A stretch of 64,000 nt of DNA from Bacteroidia bacterium (lineage in GTDB: Bacteria; Bacteroidota; Bacteroidia; Chitinophagales; UBA2359): positions 1-64,000 of the forward strand of contig JAUHXA010000006.1 of assembly GCA_030427245.1 (NCBI GenBank), given 5' to 3'. Shown here in pieces: positions 51,741 through 60,897 of this stretch (its first letter is position 1; each line of letters starts with the position of its first letter). The position numbers were made by a program, and so were the translations under genes. The notes below the pieces were generated by a model that saw only the letters and a program-made list of their open reading frames with translations, was not told where the DNA came from and did not search any database.

Positions 51741-52637
51741 TTAACAAATTCTTTCCCCTCCATCCACAGGAATAATCGCCCCATTTATCCAAGCCGATTC
51801 TTCTCTGCAAAGCAAATAAATGACATTCGCTACATCTTCGGGAGTGGTCAAACGTCCATAAGGATTGCGAAATTTGGACTGTGCTTTCATAACATCACTT
51901 CCTGGAATCATCCGCAAAGAAGGCGTATCTGTCACCCCAGCTTGCACCACATTGCAGCGAATCCCATAGGGCGCAAACTCCAAAGCAATCGACCGACAAA
52001 TCGCTTCCAATGCTACCTTTGCAGCCGAAACTGCGGCATAAGCTCGCCACGCTTTTTGATTCCCTTCACTAGTCAAGCCAATAATCCTTGCATCTTCTGC
52101 AAACAAACCTTGCTCCCAAACTGCTTTTACCCAATCGTATAGACTCAAAGCCATTGCTTCAAGTGTGTTGTTGAAGTCTTGACGAGAAAGAGTGTCGGGG
52201 TGGAAATTTTGAGCGGATTCGATGTTTTCTTGAAGTTGATTTAGCAATTGTTCGGTAGGCGAATGGGAGTTTTTTGAAGTGGAAACACCTTCTTTTTTTT
52301 CGGGTAAAGTGGTCATCAGTTTCAAATTCCCTTTGGCGATGGAATGTAGCAGCAGGCGCACCTTTTCGTTGGGCTGCAATTGGGCTTTGAAGTCTTCAAT
52401 GATTTCCGCCATTTTATCCAATCGAGTGGCATCTACATTGTAAGTTTGAAGTTTTACCCCTTTTTCTTTTATTGCTGCAAACGCCTCTTCAATAACTTTC
52501 ATCTGACTGCGCCTGTCTCGGTGCAAAATGCAGATATTCATGCCTTCAGAAGCGAGTTTTTTTGCAGTTGCCAAGCCCATGCCGCTGGAGCCGCCTAAGA
52601 TGATTGCCCAGTAGTTAGTGTTTTTGAAGTAGGTCAT
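51741..52637 (-). CDS. Enoyl-reductase-like short-chain dehydrogenase
   Basis: 298 residues from ATG 52637 (an earlier in-frame start at 52658 adds seven residues). NAD(P) site GGSSGMGLATAKKLA at the N-terminus; LLHSIAKGNLK resembles the FabI VHSIA segment; the catalytic motif is YAAVSAAK, that is Tyr-X6-Lys as in FabI/FabL enoyl-ACP reductases rather than the Tyr-X3-Lys of classical SDRs; the C-terminal INGAIIPVDGG is standard for the fold. An acidic/Ser-rich insert (KEGVSTSKNSHSPTEQ) is unusual. Most likely reduces an enoyl thioester; specificity not readable. Confidence 0.8.
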   Translation of the reverse strand: MTYFKNTNYWAIILGGSSGMGLATAKKLASEGMNICILHRDRRSQMKVIEEAFAAIKEKGVKLQTYNVDATRLDKMAEIIEDFKAQLQPNEKVRLLLHSIAKGNLKLMTTLPEKKEGVSTSKNSHSPTEQLLNQLQENIESAQNFHPDTLSRQDFNNTLEAMALSLYDWVKAVWEQGLFAEDARIIGLTSEGNQKAWRAYAAVSAAKVALEAICRSIALEFAPYGIRCNVVQAGVTDTPSLRMIPGSDVMKAQSKFRNPYGRLTTPEDVANVIYLLCREESAWINGAIIPVDGGERIC

Positions 52638-52787
52638 ATAGTTGAAATTCAGGTGCAAAGTACAAATTCAAATTCAAAAAACAGAGAGGTTTTATTGTCA
52701 AATTAAAACAATCTGATTTAGAAGTGAAGAAACCATTATCTTTACTTTAGCATTAGTTATAGTAGAATCAGTGCAAAATTGAAGTAA

Positions 52788-54404
52788 ATGAAAAAATTAC
52801 CTTTAGGAATATCAGATTTTCCCGAAATGATAGAAGATGGTTATATCTATGTGGATAGAACCAAGGAGATGTATGATTTAATCAACTACAGCAAATATGT
52901 TTTTTTGTCTCGACCTCGTAGATTTGGAAAGTCTTTGTTAATAAGCGTTTTACAATCAATGTTTGAAGGGAAAAAGGAATTGTTCAAGGGTTTATGGATT
53001 GAAGATAAGGTAGATTGGCAGGAATATCCTGTGATTCGGATTGATTTTGGCAGCATTAGCTATAAGAGTTTGGATTTTTTTGAAAAGCAAATGGCTTCAA
53101 TTTTAGATGCTTATGCTGCTCAATATAATGTGACACTAAAATTGGAAAATTACGCAAGTAAAACTTGGGAGTTGATTCAGAAGGTTTATCAAACAACAGG
53201 TAAAAGACTCGTTGTATTGATAGATGAATACGACGCACCTATTTCTCGACATATCACTGATAGTGAAACAGCAAAGGAGTACCAGAATTCTTTAAGAGAC
53301 TTTTACAGTATTTTGAAAGCTCAAAACCAATATCTGAAATTCGTTTTTATGACAGGTATTTCCAAGTTTGCGAAGATGTCTATTTTTTCGGTGATTAACT
53401 TGATGAAAGATGTGAGTTTGTTACAAAGATTCAACAATATTTTGGGTTTTACATTACAGGATTTGGAAGAATACTTCATCCCTTATATCAGTAATTTTGC
53501 TAAAAAAACAGAGCTTACAGAAGATGAATTATTGGAGAATTTGACCATTTGGTATGATGGGTATTCTTGGGACGGTCAAAACAGGTTATTTAATCCGTAT
53601 TCTATTGTTAATACTTTCAAGGATTTAAAATTTAAAAACTATTGGTTTGAAACGGGAACGTCAAGTATTTTGATGAAACTAATTAAAGAGAAATATGCCA
53701 TAGAAATGAAAAAAGTACCAACAATGGAAGAGTTTGAAAGTCAATATGCTGTTGGTTTGGATAATAGTTATGATTTAGAGCAGAGAATACCATTGATGAA
53801 ACTGTTGTTTGAAACGGGGTATTTAACAGTCAAGAAATTAGAAAAAATAATGACAGATGAACTCTATACTCTGAGTTACCCAAACTATGAAGTCCGTACT
53901 TCCTTCAATACCTTCATTATAGCTGCTTTTTCTAATAATGAAACAAATCTAATCCAATCCCAGGGAACCTTGATGAAAAAGGCTTTGATAGAGAATGACA
54001 AACAAAGTTTTTTGACAATCCTTCGCTCACTCTTTGCAGGTATTCCTTACCAACTTCGCAACAAAGCAAGTGAAGCCTATTACCATGGTTTGTTTTATTT
54101 GGTCCTCACACTCTTAGGTGTACGCCTTAATTTAGAAAATGCTACGGATAAAGGACGGATTGACTGTACTTTAGAATTGCCTGATAAAATCTACATCATT
54201 GAATTTAAGTACGGTGAAAAAAGCACAATGGAATATCTTCTCAATCAGGCAATGACTCAAATCAGTAGCCACCAATACTACGAACCTTTTGAAGGGTTAG
54301 ACAAAGAAATTTGGTTGTTGGGCGTTGGTTTTTTAGTGAAAAAAGATAAAGAATTGAAGAAAAATGTGCTGACCATCGAAGGCGAACTGAAACGTCACTC
54401 TTGA
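52788..54404 (+). CDS. AAA-ATPase-like / PD-(D/E)XK protein (DUF1703 type)
   Basis: 538 residues. The N-terminal AAA-ATPase_like domain (PF09820 type) begins PLGISDFPEMIEDGYIYVDR, with Walker A in LSRPRRFGKSLL (about 43-52) and Walker B in LVVLIDEYDAPI. The C-terminus is a PD-(D/E)XK nuclease-like domain with GRIDCTLEL...YIIEFKYG (about 457-477), where D and ExK match the active site. These genes occur in many copies in Bacteroidota and are suspected to be mobile or defence-related; the true role is not established. It stands alone, divergent from the SDR gene. Confidence 0.88.
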   Translation: MKKLPLGISDFPEMIEDGYIYVDRTKEMYDLINYSKYVFLSRPRRFGKSLLISVLQSMFEGKKELFKGLWIEDKVDWQEYPVIRIDFGSISYKSLDFFEKQMASILDAYAAQYNVTLKLENYASKTWELIQKVYQTTGKRLVVLIDEYDAPISRHITDSETAKEYQNSLRDFYSILKAQNQYLKFVFMTGISKFAKMSIFSVINLMKDVSLLQRFNNILGFTLQDLEEYFIPYISNFAKKTELTEDELLENLTIWYDGYSWDGQNRLFNPYSIVNTFKDLKFKNYWFETGTSSILMKLIKEKYAIEMKKVPTMEEFESQYAVGLDNSYDLEQRIPLMKLLFETGYLTVKKLEKIMTDELYTLSYPNYEVRTSFNTFIIAAFSNNETNLIQSQGTLMKKALIENDKQSFLTILRSLFAGIPYQLRNKASEAYYHGLFYLVLTLLGVRLNLENATDKGRIDCTLELPDKIYIIEFKYGEKSTMEYLLNQAMTQISSHQYYEPFEGLDKEIWLLGVGFLVKKDKELKKNVLTIEGELKRHS

Positions 54405-54434
54405 GCTTTCTAAATTCTAATTTGAATTAGCATT

Positions 54435-56030
54435 TTACAAAATCCCCACATCATCCCTTCTGATGTGAATCACCTTTCTCTCTTCCTTCGGTCCATTCTC
54501 CAACTTCAATACACCACGAGGACAAACAGCCGCACAAATCCCACACCCGACACAGGAAGCACGCACAATATTTTGTCCTTTTTGGGCATAAGCACGAACG
54601 TCAATGCCCATTTCACAATAAGTCGAGCAATTGCCGCAAGATATGCACTGACCGCCATTGGTGGTGATTCGGAAGCGAGAGAAAAATCGCTGCTGCAATC
54701 CCAATACGGCCGCCATCGGACAGCCAAAACGACACCACACTCGACTGCCCATAATCGGATAAAAACCAACGCCTACCACTCCGCTAAAAGCTGCGCCAAT
54801 CAGAAAACCATACCAAGAACGGAGCGTGTAACTGTCCATAAAAAACACATTGGAACTGCCAAACGAATAAGCAAAAAGGGTGAAAGCCAATATTGCAGCC
54901 GCAATTCCTACAGTCAAGTATCGAATTTGGGGTTTTACTTCTCTCACCACTTCCTTGTTCATCAATGCTACACCTACTACAAACAATAGAATGACTGTTA
55001 CAATGCCTACCATCATTCCTTTGGTGACGAAGAAACCTTCTGGATTTTGATTCAAAAAGCTGTACAAAACTGCAATGGTCATCACCGTCACAAACACCAA
55101 AACGGAGTGAATCATCCACCGTTCTATCTTCCATGCTCCCAGTGATTTATCAGACAAATGACGATAAGGGTCGCCCGCCGTTTCTGCTAGCCCTCCACAC
55201 CCACAGACCCACGAACAGTACCAACGTTTGCCATAGAAGTAGGTCAAAACGGGTGAAATAACAAAAATCATCGCCACTCCAAAAATGAGCATAAACAAAC
55301 CCACATTGCCACTTGACAAAAATCCATTAATGTTCCAATCGTAGAAAAAGTAATAATTCAAGGGCCACATATTTTTGAAGTCGTAGTAGGGATACTTCAA
55401 TGCTTGGAGCAATTCAGGCAGTAAAAATGCGAATCCCAATTGGAAAAACATGACCGAAATCGTGCGGAGGACTTGGTATTTGTTGTGACGGTATTTCCAG
55501 ATAAATTTGAAGCCCATCACCAAAATCGCTATGGTGTAAAGCGTACCATACATGAACCATTCGCTGGCTGGTGCACCCTTTAAAAACTGACTCAATGGGT
55601 CAAACATTCGTATCAAACCTGTATTCGCTGCTCCATCTTTTCCCAATCCAAGCAGGGTCGGATACCAATACAATAAAACGTACAACCCTGTGATAACAAT
55701 CCCAAAAACCCATGCACTTGCGCCTCGGCTGGTCATTTGCCCAAACATGACCCCGTTGTTTTTGATGCCCGCAGGTCGGTCTTTGTAGGCTTGAAGTGTA
55801 TAGACCACTCCTCCCAATATTAGACAACCCATTGAAGCCCACAAAAAAGGCGTTGGATTGGTATTCGCTGCTCCAAATGCGGCAACCATCATCAGCAACA
55901 AGCCGATTCCAACAACTGCTAAACTGAGTTTTTGGAGGATGCCTCGTTTGTGTGACACATCGGAGGTTATCGCCATGCTGATATCCCCTTTGGTTTTATA
56001 AAAATCGGGATTGAAATTGAATTCACTCAT
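54435..56030 (-). CDS. Membrane-bound polyferredoxin (NapH/CcoG-like 4Fe-4S protein)
   Basis: 531 residues from ATG 56030 (MSEFNFNPDFYKTKGD); an upstream in-frame start at 56156 adds 42 low-complexity residues. About eight to ten membrane segments. The NapH-type motifs are RWYCSWVCGCGGLAET and VWCRFGCPMAAVLG, each with conserved CX3CX(n) cysteines. Two 4Fe-4S ferredoxin motifs follow near the C-terminus: CISCGNCSTYCEMG and CVGCGICAAVCPRG. It should carry electrons between the quinone pool and a partner. The FAD oxidoreductase gene 142 bp upstream on the same strand is the obvious candidate partner. No terminal reductase (nap, nos, nrf) is adjacent. Confidence 0.85.
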   Translation of the reverse strand: MSEFNFNPDFYKTKGDISMAITSDVSHKRGILQKLSLAVVGIGLLLMMVAAFGAANTNPTPFLWASMGCLILGGVVYTLQAYKDRPAGIKNNGVMFGQMTSRGASAWVFGIVITGLYVLLYWYPTLLGLGKDGAANTGLIRMFDPLSQFLKGAPASEWFMYGTLYTIAILVMGFKFIWKYRHNKYQVLRTISVMFFQLGFAFLLPELLQALKYPYYDFKNMWPLNYYFFYDWNINGFLSSGNVGLFMLIFGVAMIFVISPVLTYFYGKRWYCSWVCGCGGLAETAGDPYRHLSDKSLGAWKIERWMIHSVLVFVTVMTIAVLYSFLNQNPEGFFVTKGMMVGIVTVILLFVVGVALMNKEVVREVKPQIRYLTVGIAAAILAFTLFAYSFGSSNVFFMDSYTLRSWYGFLIGAAFSGVVGVGFYPIMGSRVWCRFGCPMAAVLGLQQRFFSRFRITTNGGQCISCGNCSTYCEMGIDVRAYAQKGQNIVRASCVGCGICAAVCPRGVLKLENGPKEERKVIHIRRDDVGIL

Positions 56031-56172
56031 TTTGGTTGTGTTTGGGGTGATATTTGTATTTTGGCTTAATTTTGCGTTTGGGGATTCAACCAAATCAAAA
56101 AATCTCTCTGCCTCTCTTTCTTGGCGTTCAAATTCCAAAACCAAGTCTTGAAACATCTACGTGCCTCTATAC

Positions 56173-57525
56173 TCAATTCTGCACTTGAACTTTCCGCTTA
56201 AAAATCATATTCCACAAGCTCTTTTTACTCTTCACTTCAATTTGTTTATTTGGAAACTGTTGGTTATAGACTGCAATGATACCGTCTTCGTGTTGGTCGT
56301 AAATCTCAGGGTCAAAATTGGCGGCTCTCAAATGTTGTAGGACATATTGAAGGTTACGCCCCTCATGTAGCCATTCTTCACATACATGATGTCTGAAACG
56401 TATGCCCAAAAGATTGAAGCCAATTACTTTTTGTTTGTCTTTTTCATAGACAATTTTAATGCACTTTTCGCCATCTGTATGTTCCCAATACAATTGTGCT
56501 TCACCTTCTCTCAAACTATTCAAAACCGTCCCATAGGTTTGATATTCAATGTCCATAAACTTGGCAGAGTTGAACCAAATACGGGGTTGATACAGTGTTT
56601 TTTGCTTGCAAATCGTATGGGCAACCGTTTTGCCTTGCATTCTACCGATGTACCAAACAGCTTCAATCGGGCGGCGACCTGCAGGCGGATTCCGCAACTG
56701 GGCGCAATCGCCAATCGCATAGACATCAGGGACATTGGTTTGAAGGTATTCGTCCACTAAAATGCCTTTTTGGGTTTCGATTCCACTATCTTTCAAAAAT
56801 CCAATATTGGGATGAACGCCAACGGTTAAGCCCACAAATTGACAAGGAATTTCTTTGCCATCTTTGGTAGTCACAGCTCGTACATTGCCGCCTTCATCTG
56901 CCAAAATTTCGTCGAGTTCGGTTTCCAATTGAAGGTCAACGTGGTGTTTGCGGATTTGGCGGTTGATTATTTCGGATTCTTCGGGAGGTAATACAATGTC
57001 CCAAAAGCTTTTTTCACGCACCAAAAGGGTGGTAGGAATTCGGCGAGATTGCAGCATTTCGACCATTTCGATGCCAATCAATCCTCCTCCTACGACTACT
57101 GCATGTTGTATGTTGTTGGTGTTTTTTTCCATTTTCACCAAGTCTTGCATGTTGTAAAGTCCTTGAACCTGAGGCAGGTCTTGTCCTTTCCACCCAAATT
57201 TATTGGAGGCTGAACCTGTGGCAAGAATCAGTTTGTCATAGGCGATATTTTTGCCATTTTGAAGGTGGACTTTTTTATTTTCGGTATCGACTTGAGTGAC
57301 ATATTCTTGCAGTAAATCAATTCGATTTTTTTCCCAAAACCAATTTTCGTAAGGTTTGGTGTTTTCGTAGGTCATGTGTCCCATGTATATGTACATAAGG
57401 GCGGTTCGAGAATAGAAGTATTTGGTTTCGGCAGAAATGACAGTGATTTGAGAATCACTTAGTTTGCGTATATATCGAGCAGCAGTAATTCCACTGATTC
57501 CATTACCAATAATGACGATGTGCAT
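56173..57525 (-). CDS. FAD/NAD(P)-dependent oxidoreductase
   Basis: 450 residues of the two-dinucleotide-fold pyridine nucleotide-disulphide oxidoreductase class. FAD-binding site IVIIGNGISGITAARYIR at the N-terminus, NAD(P) site VVVGGGLIGIEMVEML, and the late FAD aspartate in DVYAIGDCAQL. It resembles nitrite-reductase-large-subunit and rubredoxin-reductase-like flavoproteins but has no iron-sulphur or siroheme motifs. It has a longer C-terminal domain with many His/Trp (RHHVCEEWLHEGRNLQYVLQ). It precedes the polyferredoxin gene, so the pair may move electrons from NAD(P)H to membrane quinones or an unseen reductase. Confidence 0.85.
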   Translation of the reverse strand: MHIVIIGNGISGITAARYIRKLSDSQITVISAETKYFYSRTALMYIYMGHMTYENTKPYENWFWEKNRIDLLQEYVTQVDTENKKVHLQNGKNIAYDKLILATGSASNKFGWKGQDLPQVQGLYNMQDLVKMEKNTNNIQHAVVVGGGLIGIEMVEMLQSRRIPTTLLVREKSFWDIVLPPEESEIINRQIRKHHVDLQLETELDEILADEGGNVRAVTTKDGKEIPCQFVGLTVGVHPNIGFLKDSGIETQKGILVDEYLQTNVPDVYAIGDCAQLRNPPAGRRPIEAVWYIGRMQGKTVAHTICKQKTLYQPRIWFNSAKFMDIEYQTYGTVLNSLREGEAQLYWEHTDGEKCIKIVYEKDKQKVIGFNLLGIRFRHHVCEEWLHEGRNLQYVLQHLRAANFDPEIYDQHEDGIIAVYNQQFPNKQIEVKSKKSLWNMIFKRKVQVQN

Positions 57526-57954
57526 AAATTATTTTTTATTGAAGTGCCTGCCAATTTAAGCAAAAACTTTGATTCTAAAGTAGTAAAAATAATTTTTTGA
57601 ATATATATGACCTTCAATGATGAACTAAGTAGGAGAGATAGACCGCTCAATTTTTTCACGAATGTAGCGGAATATCGCTTTTATATTTGTCTTTTTATTG
57701 ACAGAGGGAGTGGAAGTAGTATTGTGATAGAGTTTAATATATGTAAGTACTGTCAGTCCATTGTAATTATTGAAGTATTAGGGAAGTTTTTTTAGGGCTT
57801 TAACTTGTTTTTTTATTAAATTGCACATCTATACACTAGTCAAGATTATTTTTTCAATAAATTAACATTTACAGTATTAAAATTTGCCGTTTGAAATGCT
57901 GTGATTTTTTTTTGATTAAAAATCTACTAATTGAATGATAAATCCAACCAAATC
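57526..57954. other. Divergent intergenic region before the thioredoxin-SPOR genes
   Basis: About 430 AT-rich bases between divergent genes, presumably holding both promoters. A 62-codon frame at 57607-57795 has no recognisable features and I do not call it. No exact TAnnTTTG box at a useful distance was found. Confidence 0.4.
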
Positions 57955-59469
57955 ATGAAATTAACATTAAGTTTTTATTTAATGCTTGGAGTAGTTCTGT
58001 GCCTTTCCCTAAACAGCAGGATTCTACAGGCACAAGAAATAGGACAGCAAGCCCCTACTTTAGTTCTTCCTGATATAAATGGACAAGCATCCGACCTTGC
58101 GAGTTTGAAGGGAAATTATGTGTACCTTCATTTTTGGGCTTCATGGTGTCCGAATTCTTCTCTTCAGCTTCCCTTAATCACTGAATTACACGACTACTAC
58201 AAAGATAAAAACTTCAAAATTTACAGTGTCTCTTTGGATGCAAGTCGGGATGCTTGGCTAAATGCCATTGATAACTATCAACTTGTTTGGCCTCAACATC
58301 AGTGTGATTTTAGAGGTCCATTTTCTCATAATTTGGATGACTACAATTTCATTGGAACACCTTTTGGATATTTGATCAGTCCAAGCGGAGTGATTTTGGA
58401 GGTTGACCCTGATGTCCATGAGTATGTTAATTGGTTCAATACAAGCGAAAAACAAGGAAACTACTATACCGTTCACTTAGGGACCTTTTCTAACTTGGCT
58501 TTTGTTGATTTTGAATACATTGAAGAAATAGATGGAGTGGAGTCCGGTTATGAAAATGGCAGCTATTATGTGCATTTAGGTAAATATGCCAATCCTGTTG
58601 AAGCAGAAAATAGCTTGAGACAGGCTTTGAATAAAGGCTATCATGAGGCAACGGTCGTGACAGACACCTATAACGGAGAGACAGGCTTAGAGTATGTTGA
58701 CCCTTTTAAAAGAAACTTGAACAATACCAAAACGTATTATCCAAATACATCTCCCTTTTCTTCCAACACTGATACCTACTACGACCCTTTCTCACCTGCT
58801 CCTTCCTTGTCTGATAATAGCGAGATAAGTAAGAACACTCCTGCGCCAAATACAACTCCGAATAGCTCAAATAATAATGCACCTTCTTTTTCACACGTAG
58901 CTCCAAAGGAGAAAGAAGTAAAAAAAGAGCCAATTCCTCAAAAGCCAGACTTTTATACTCCGCCCAATTTTAATGAACCCAAAGGGGATGTTTCTTTTGA
59001 ATTGCCAGATGAAACAATAAATCCAAATAGTAATGATTTTTATCAAGAACACAACAACCAAAAAGATTTATTCAAAAAGTTGAATCCCTATTTGGACTAT
59101 GCTCCTGGAGAAACCGTAGATGAAAGACTTAAATCAGAAAATAATATTGAACCTCTTGCGCCACCTCCACTCCCAGAAAGTTTTTATGAGTCTGAAACAG
59201 AAAATTCTATAAACGAATATTCAAACAGTTATTCAGACAAAAATCCCTTTGATGATGTTTATGAAGAAGACAAGAGTGATGTTTCTTACGGAGGTTACGA
59301 CTCTACCCTTCCTCAGAAGGAAAGTAAATATCAGAGAAAACTTCGCATTAAAAAGGAAAAAGCAAAACGGAAACAAGACAAATTAAAAAAGGAAATGGAA
59401 GCTACTATGAAGGAAATAAAGGACATAGAGGAGAGCATAGAGTTTAGCCGCTCGTATCCAAATGACTAA
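57955..59469 (+). CDS. Secreted TlpA-like thioredoxin with SPOR-like repeats; second active-site Cys missing
   Basis: 504 residues from ATG 57955, giving the signal peptide MKLTLSFYLMLGVVLCLSLN (cleaved near LQAQ); a TTG at 57931 is in frame. A TlpA/AhpC-like thioredoxin domain follows (VLPDINGQASDLASLKGNYV). Its active site reads ASWCPNSS: CxxS, with the resolving cysteine replaced by serine, so normal disulphide exchange is unlikely. After it are two SPOR-like segments (YYTVHLGTFSNLAFV, YYVHLGKYANPVEAE). The rest is Pro/Asn/Ser-rich and disordered, ending in a highly charged coiled coil (KRKQDKLKKEMEATMKEIKD). First of a three-gene same-strand unit. Confidence 0.8.
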   Translation: MKLTLSFYLMLGVVLCLSLNSRILQAQEIGQQAPTLVLPDINGQASDLASLKGNYVYLHFWASWCPNSSLQLPLITELHDYYKDKNFKIYSVSLDASRDAWLNAIDNYQLVWPQHQCDFRGPFSHNLDDYNFIGTPFGYLISPSGVILEVDPDVHEYVNWFNTSEKQGNYYTVHLGTFSNLAFVDFEYIEEIDGVESGYENGSYYVHLGKYANPVEAENSLRQALNKGYHEATVVTDTYNGETGLEYVDPFKRNLNNTKTYYPNTSPFSSNTDTYYDPFSPAPSLSDNSEISKNTPAPNTTPNSSNNNAPSFSHVAPKEKEVKKEPIPQKPDFYTPPNFNEPKGDVSFELPDETINPNSNDFYQEHNNQKDLFKKLNPYLDYAPGETVDERLKSENNIEPLAPPPLPESFYESETENSINEYSNSYSDKNPFDDVYEEDKSDVSYGGYDSTLPQKESKYQRKLRIKKEKAKRKQDKLKKEMEATMKEIKDIEESIEFSRSYPND

Positions 59470-59585
59470 ACATTGAAGAACCAAAGGCAATAAAAGCCCA
59501 TATTTTTAGTTTTGAATGTTAATTAATTTTCGTTAATTTGCCTTAATTGGTTATATTCGGAGATTACATTTAAAACTTTGAAGAC

Positions 59586-60845
59586 GTGAAAGAACTATTG
59601 CAAACATTTGGATATACATTGGCTATCGGTATGATGGTCTTTTTTGCGGTGATGATTATTAGCAAAAGCGGTATAGGTTTGGCGGAAAAATGGAAAGGGA
59701 ACGCAGAGACTCTTGAAAAAGAGGCAGATAGATTTGTTAAAAAAGTGGATAAAGGGGTAGATGATACCAAGGATTTTCTGGACAAGGTGCAAGGAAATCG
59801 AACAAACGAGAATAGGAATACCAACACCAATCCTATTGATAAGAATGAAGGCGAATTTTACACGGATGTCAATGATGATAGTTTTACTGAAAAAACGGAA
59901 GAAAAACCCATTGACAACACCAAAGAATTGCCACTTAAAGACAAGCCCGATGAATTTGTAAATACAACGCCTCCACCTCAAACTATCTCCAAAACAATTC
60001 CTCCTCCTTCAATTAAAGACGATGATAAAACCTACCAAATTCAACTAGGAGTTGTCACCAAACGTAATGCAGACCTTTCTAATTTTAAGATTGTAAATGG
60101 ACTAGGAGATATTTACGCTGAAACCATCAACAGCAATAAAAGCCGTATTTTACTAGGGGACTTTGAAGGAAGAAGGGCAGCGAGTTTGATATTGACAGAA
60201 GTAAAACAACGAGGACTGAAAGATGCCTTTTTGGTAGAAAAGAAAGCAAAAGCCATTGTTCCTCCTCCTTCTACCAAAACAGTTACAAAACCTATTCCTG
60301 TTGCAGATGTTAAAGAAACAGGAAATTACATTGTGCGTTTGGGGGTATTTACAGAGCCTCCAACAGAAAAATTGACAAGACTTAGTGAAATCGGTAAAAT
60401 ATACCTGCAAGCGCATCCAACAAATCCCAATTTGAACACTGTCTCTTTGGGAGTTTTTGCCTCCAAGTCGCAAGCAAATGCTGCTTTAGCGGCTGCTAAA
60501 AAACAAAATTTCAAAGATGCTTACGTCACCACAGCAAATAATCAACTCATAGATGCCAATGCAGGAAAAGGCTTGTACTATTTGCCAGAAGAATACAAAA
60601 AACCTGTAAATGCTTGTGTAGAGCAATACGTAATTCAGTTGAGTGCAGCCCAAAGACCCAATGTCGGTAATTTTAAGGCACTGCTGAATATGGGGAATTT
60701 ATTCACTGAATACGATCCTGCAAAAGACGTAAGTAAGGTATTTGTAGGACCTTTTGAAGATAAAGAATCTGCAAATCAAGCACTTCAAGAAGTCAAAGCA
60801 AAAGGATTTAACCAAGCATTTATTGTAGATAGAACGAAATATTAA
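59586..60845 (+). CDS. Membrane-anchored protein with three SPOR-like domains
   Basis: 419 residues starting with GTG at 59586. One membrane span (about 8-26, FGYTLAIGMMVFFAVMII), then a charged helix (WKGNAETLEKEADRFVKKVD), a disordered linker and three SPOR-like domains, each opening with the same phrase: YQIQLGVVTKRN (about 155), YIVRLGVFTEPP (about 247), YVIQLSAAQRPN (about 345). Each ends with a second half such as LLGDFEGRRAASLILTEVKQ. SPOR domains bind denuded peptidoglycan glycans, so the protein likely faces the periplasm and marks a cell-wall zone. It sits between two thioredoxin-SPOR genes (gaps 116 and 52 bp). Confidence 0.8.
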   Translation: MKELLQTFGYTLAIGMMVFFAVMIISKSGIGLAEKWKGNAETLEKEADRFVKKVDKGVDDTKDFLDKVQGNRTNENRNTNTNPIDKNEGEFYTDVNDDSFTEKTEEKPIDNTKELPLKDKPDEFVNTTPPPQTISKTIPPPSIKDDDKTYQIQLGVVTKRNADLSNFKIVNGLGDIYAETINSNKSRILLGDFEGRRAASLILTEVKQRGLKDAFLVEKKAKAIVPPPSTKTVTKPIPVADVKETGNYIVRLGVFTEPPTEKLTRLSEIGKIYLQAHPTNPNLNTVSLGVFASKSQANAALAAAKKQNFKDAYVTTANNQLIDANAGKGLYYLPEEYKKPVNACVEQYVIQLSAAQRPNVGNFKALLNMGNLFTEYDPAKDVSKVFVGPFEDKESANQALQEVKAKGFNQAFIVDRTKY

Positions 60846-60897
60846 ACAAATCACGAAACCAACTGGACTAAAGTTATCACCTAAAAATTTAAAGTTT

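Noticed and set aside
52788-54404. The AAA/PD-(D/E)XK gene as a transposase or integrase
   Set aside because: It has a P-loop plus nuclease-like C-terminus of the DUF1703 type, no inverted repeats flank it, and no transposase catalytic triad is seen.
57607-57795. 62-codon plus-strand frame between divergent genes
   Set aside because: No domain or start signal and rich in chance codons; the region is needed for two promoters.
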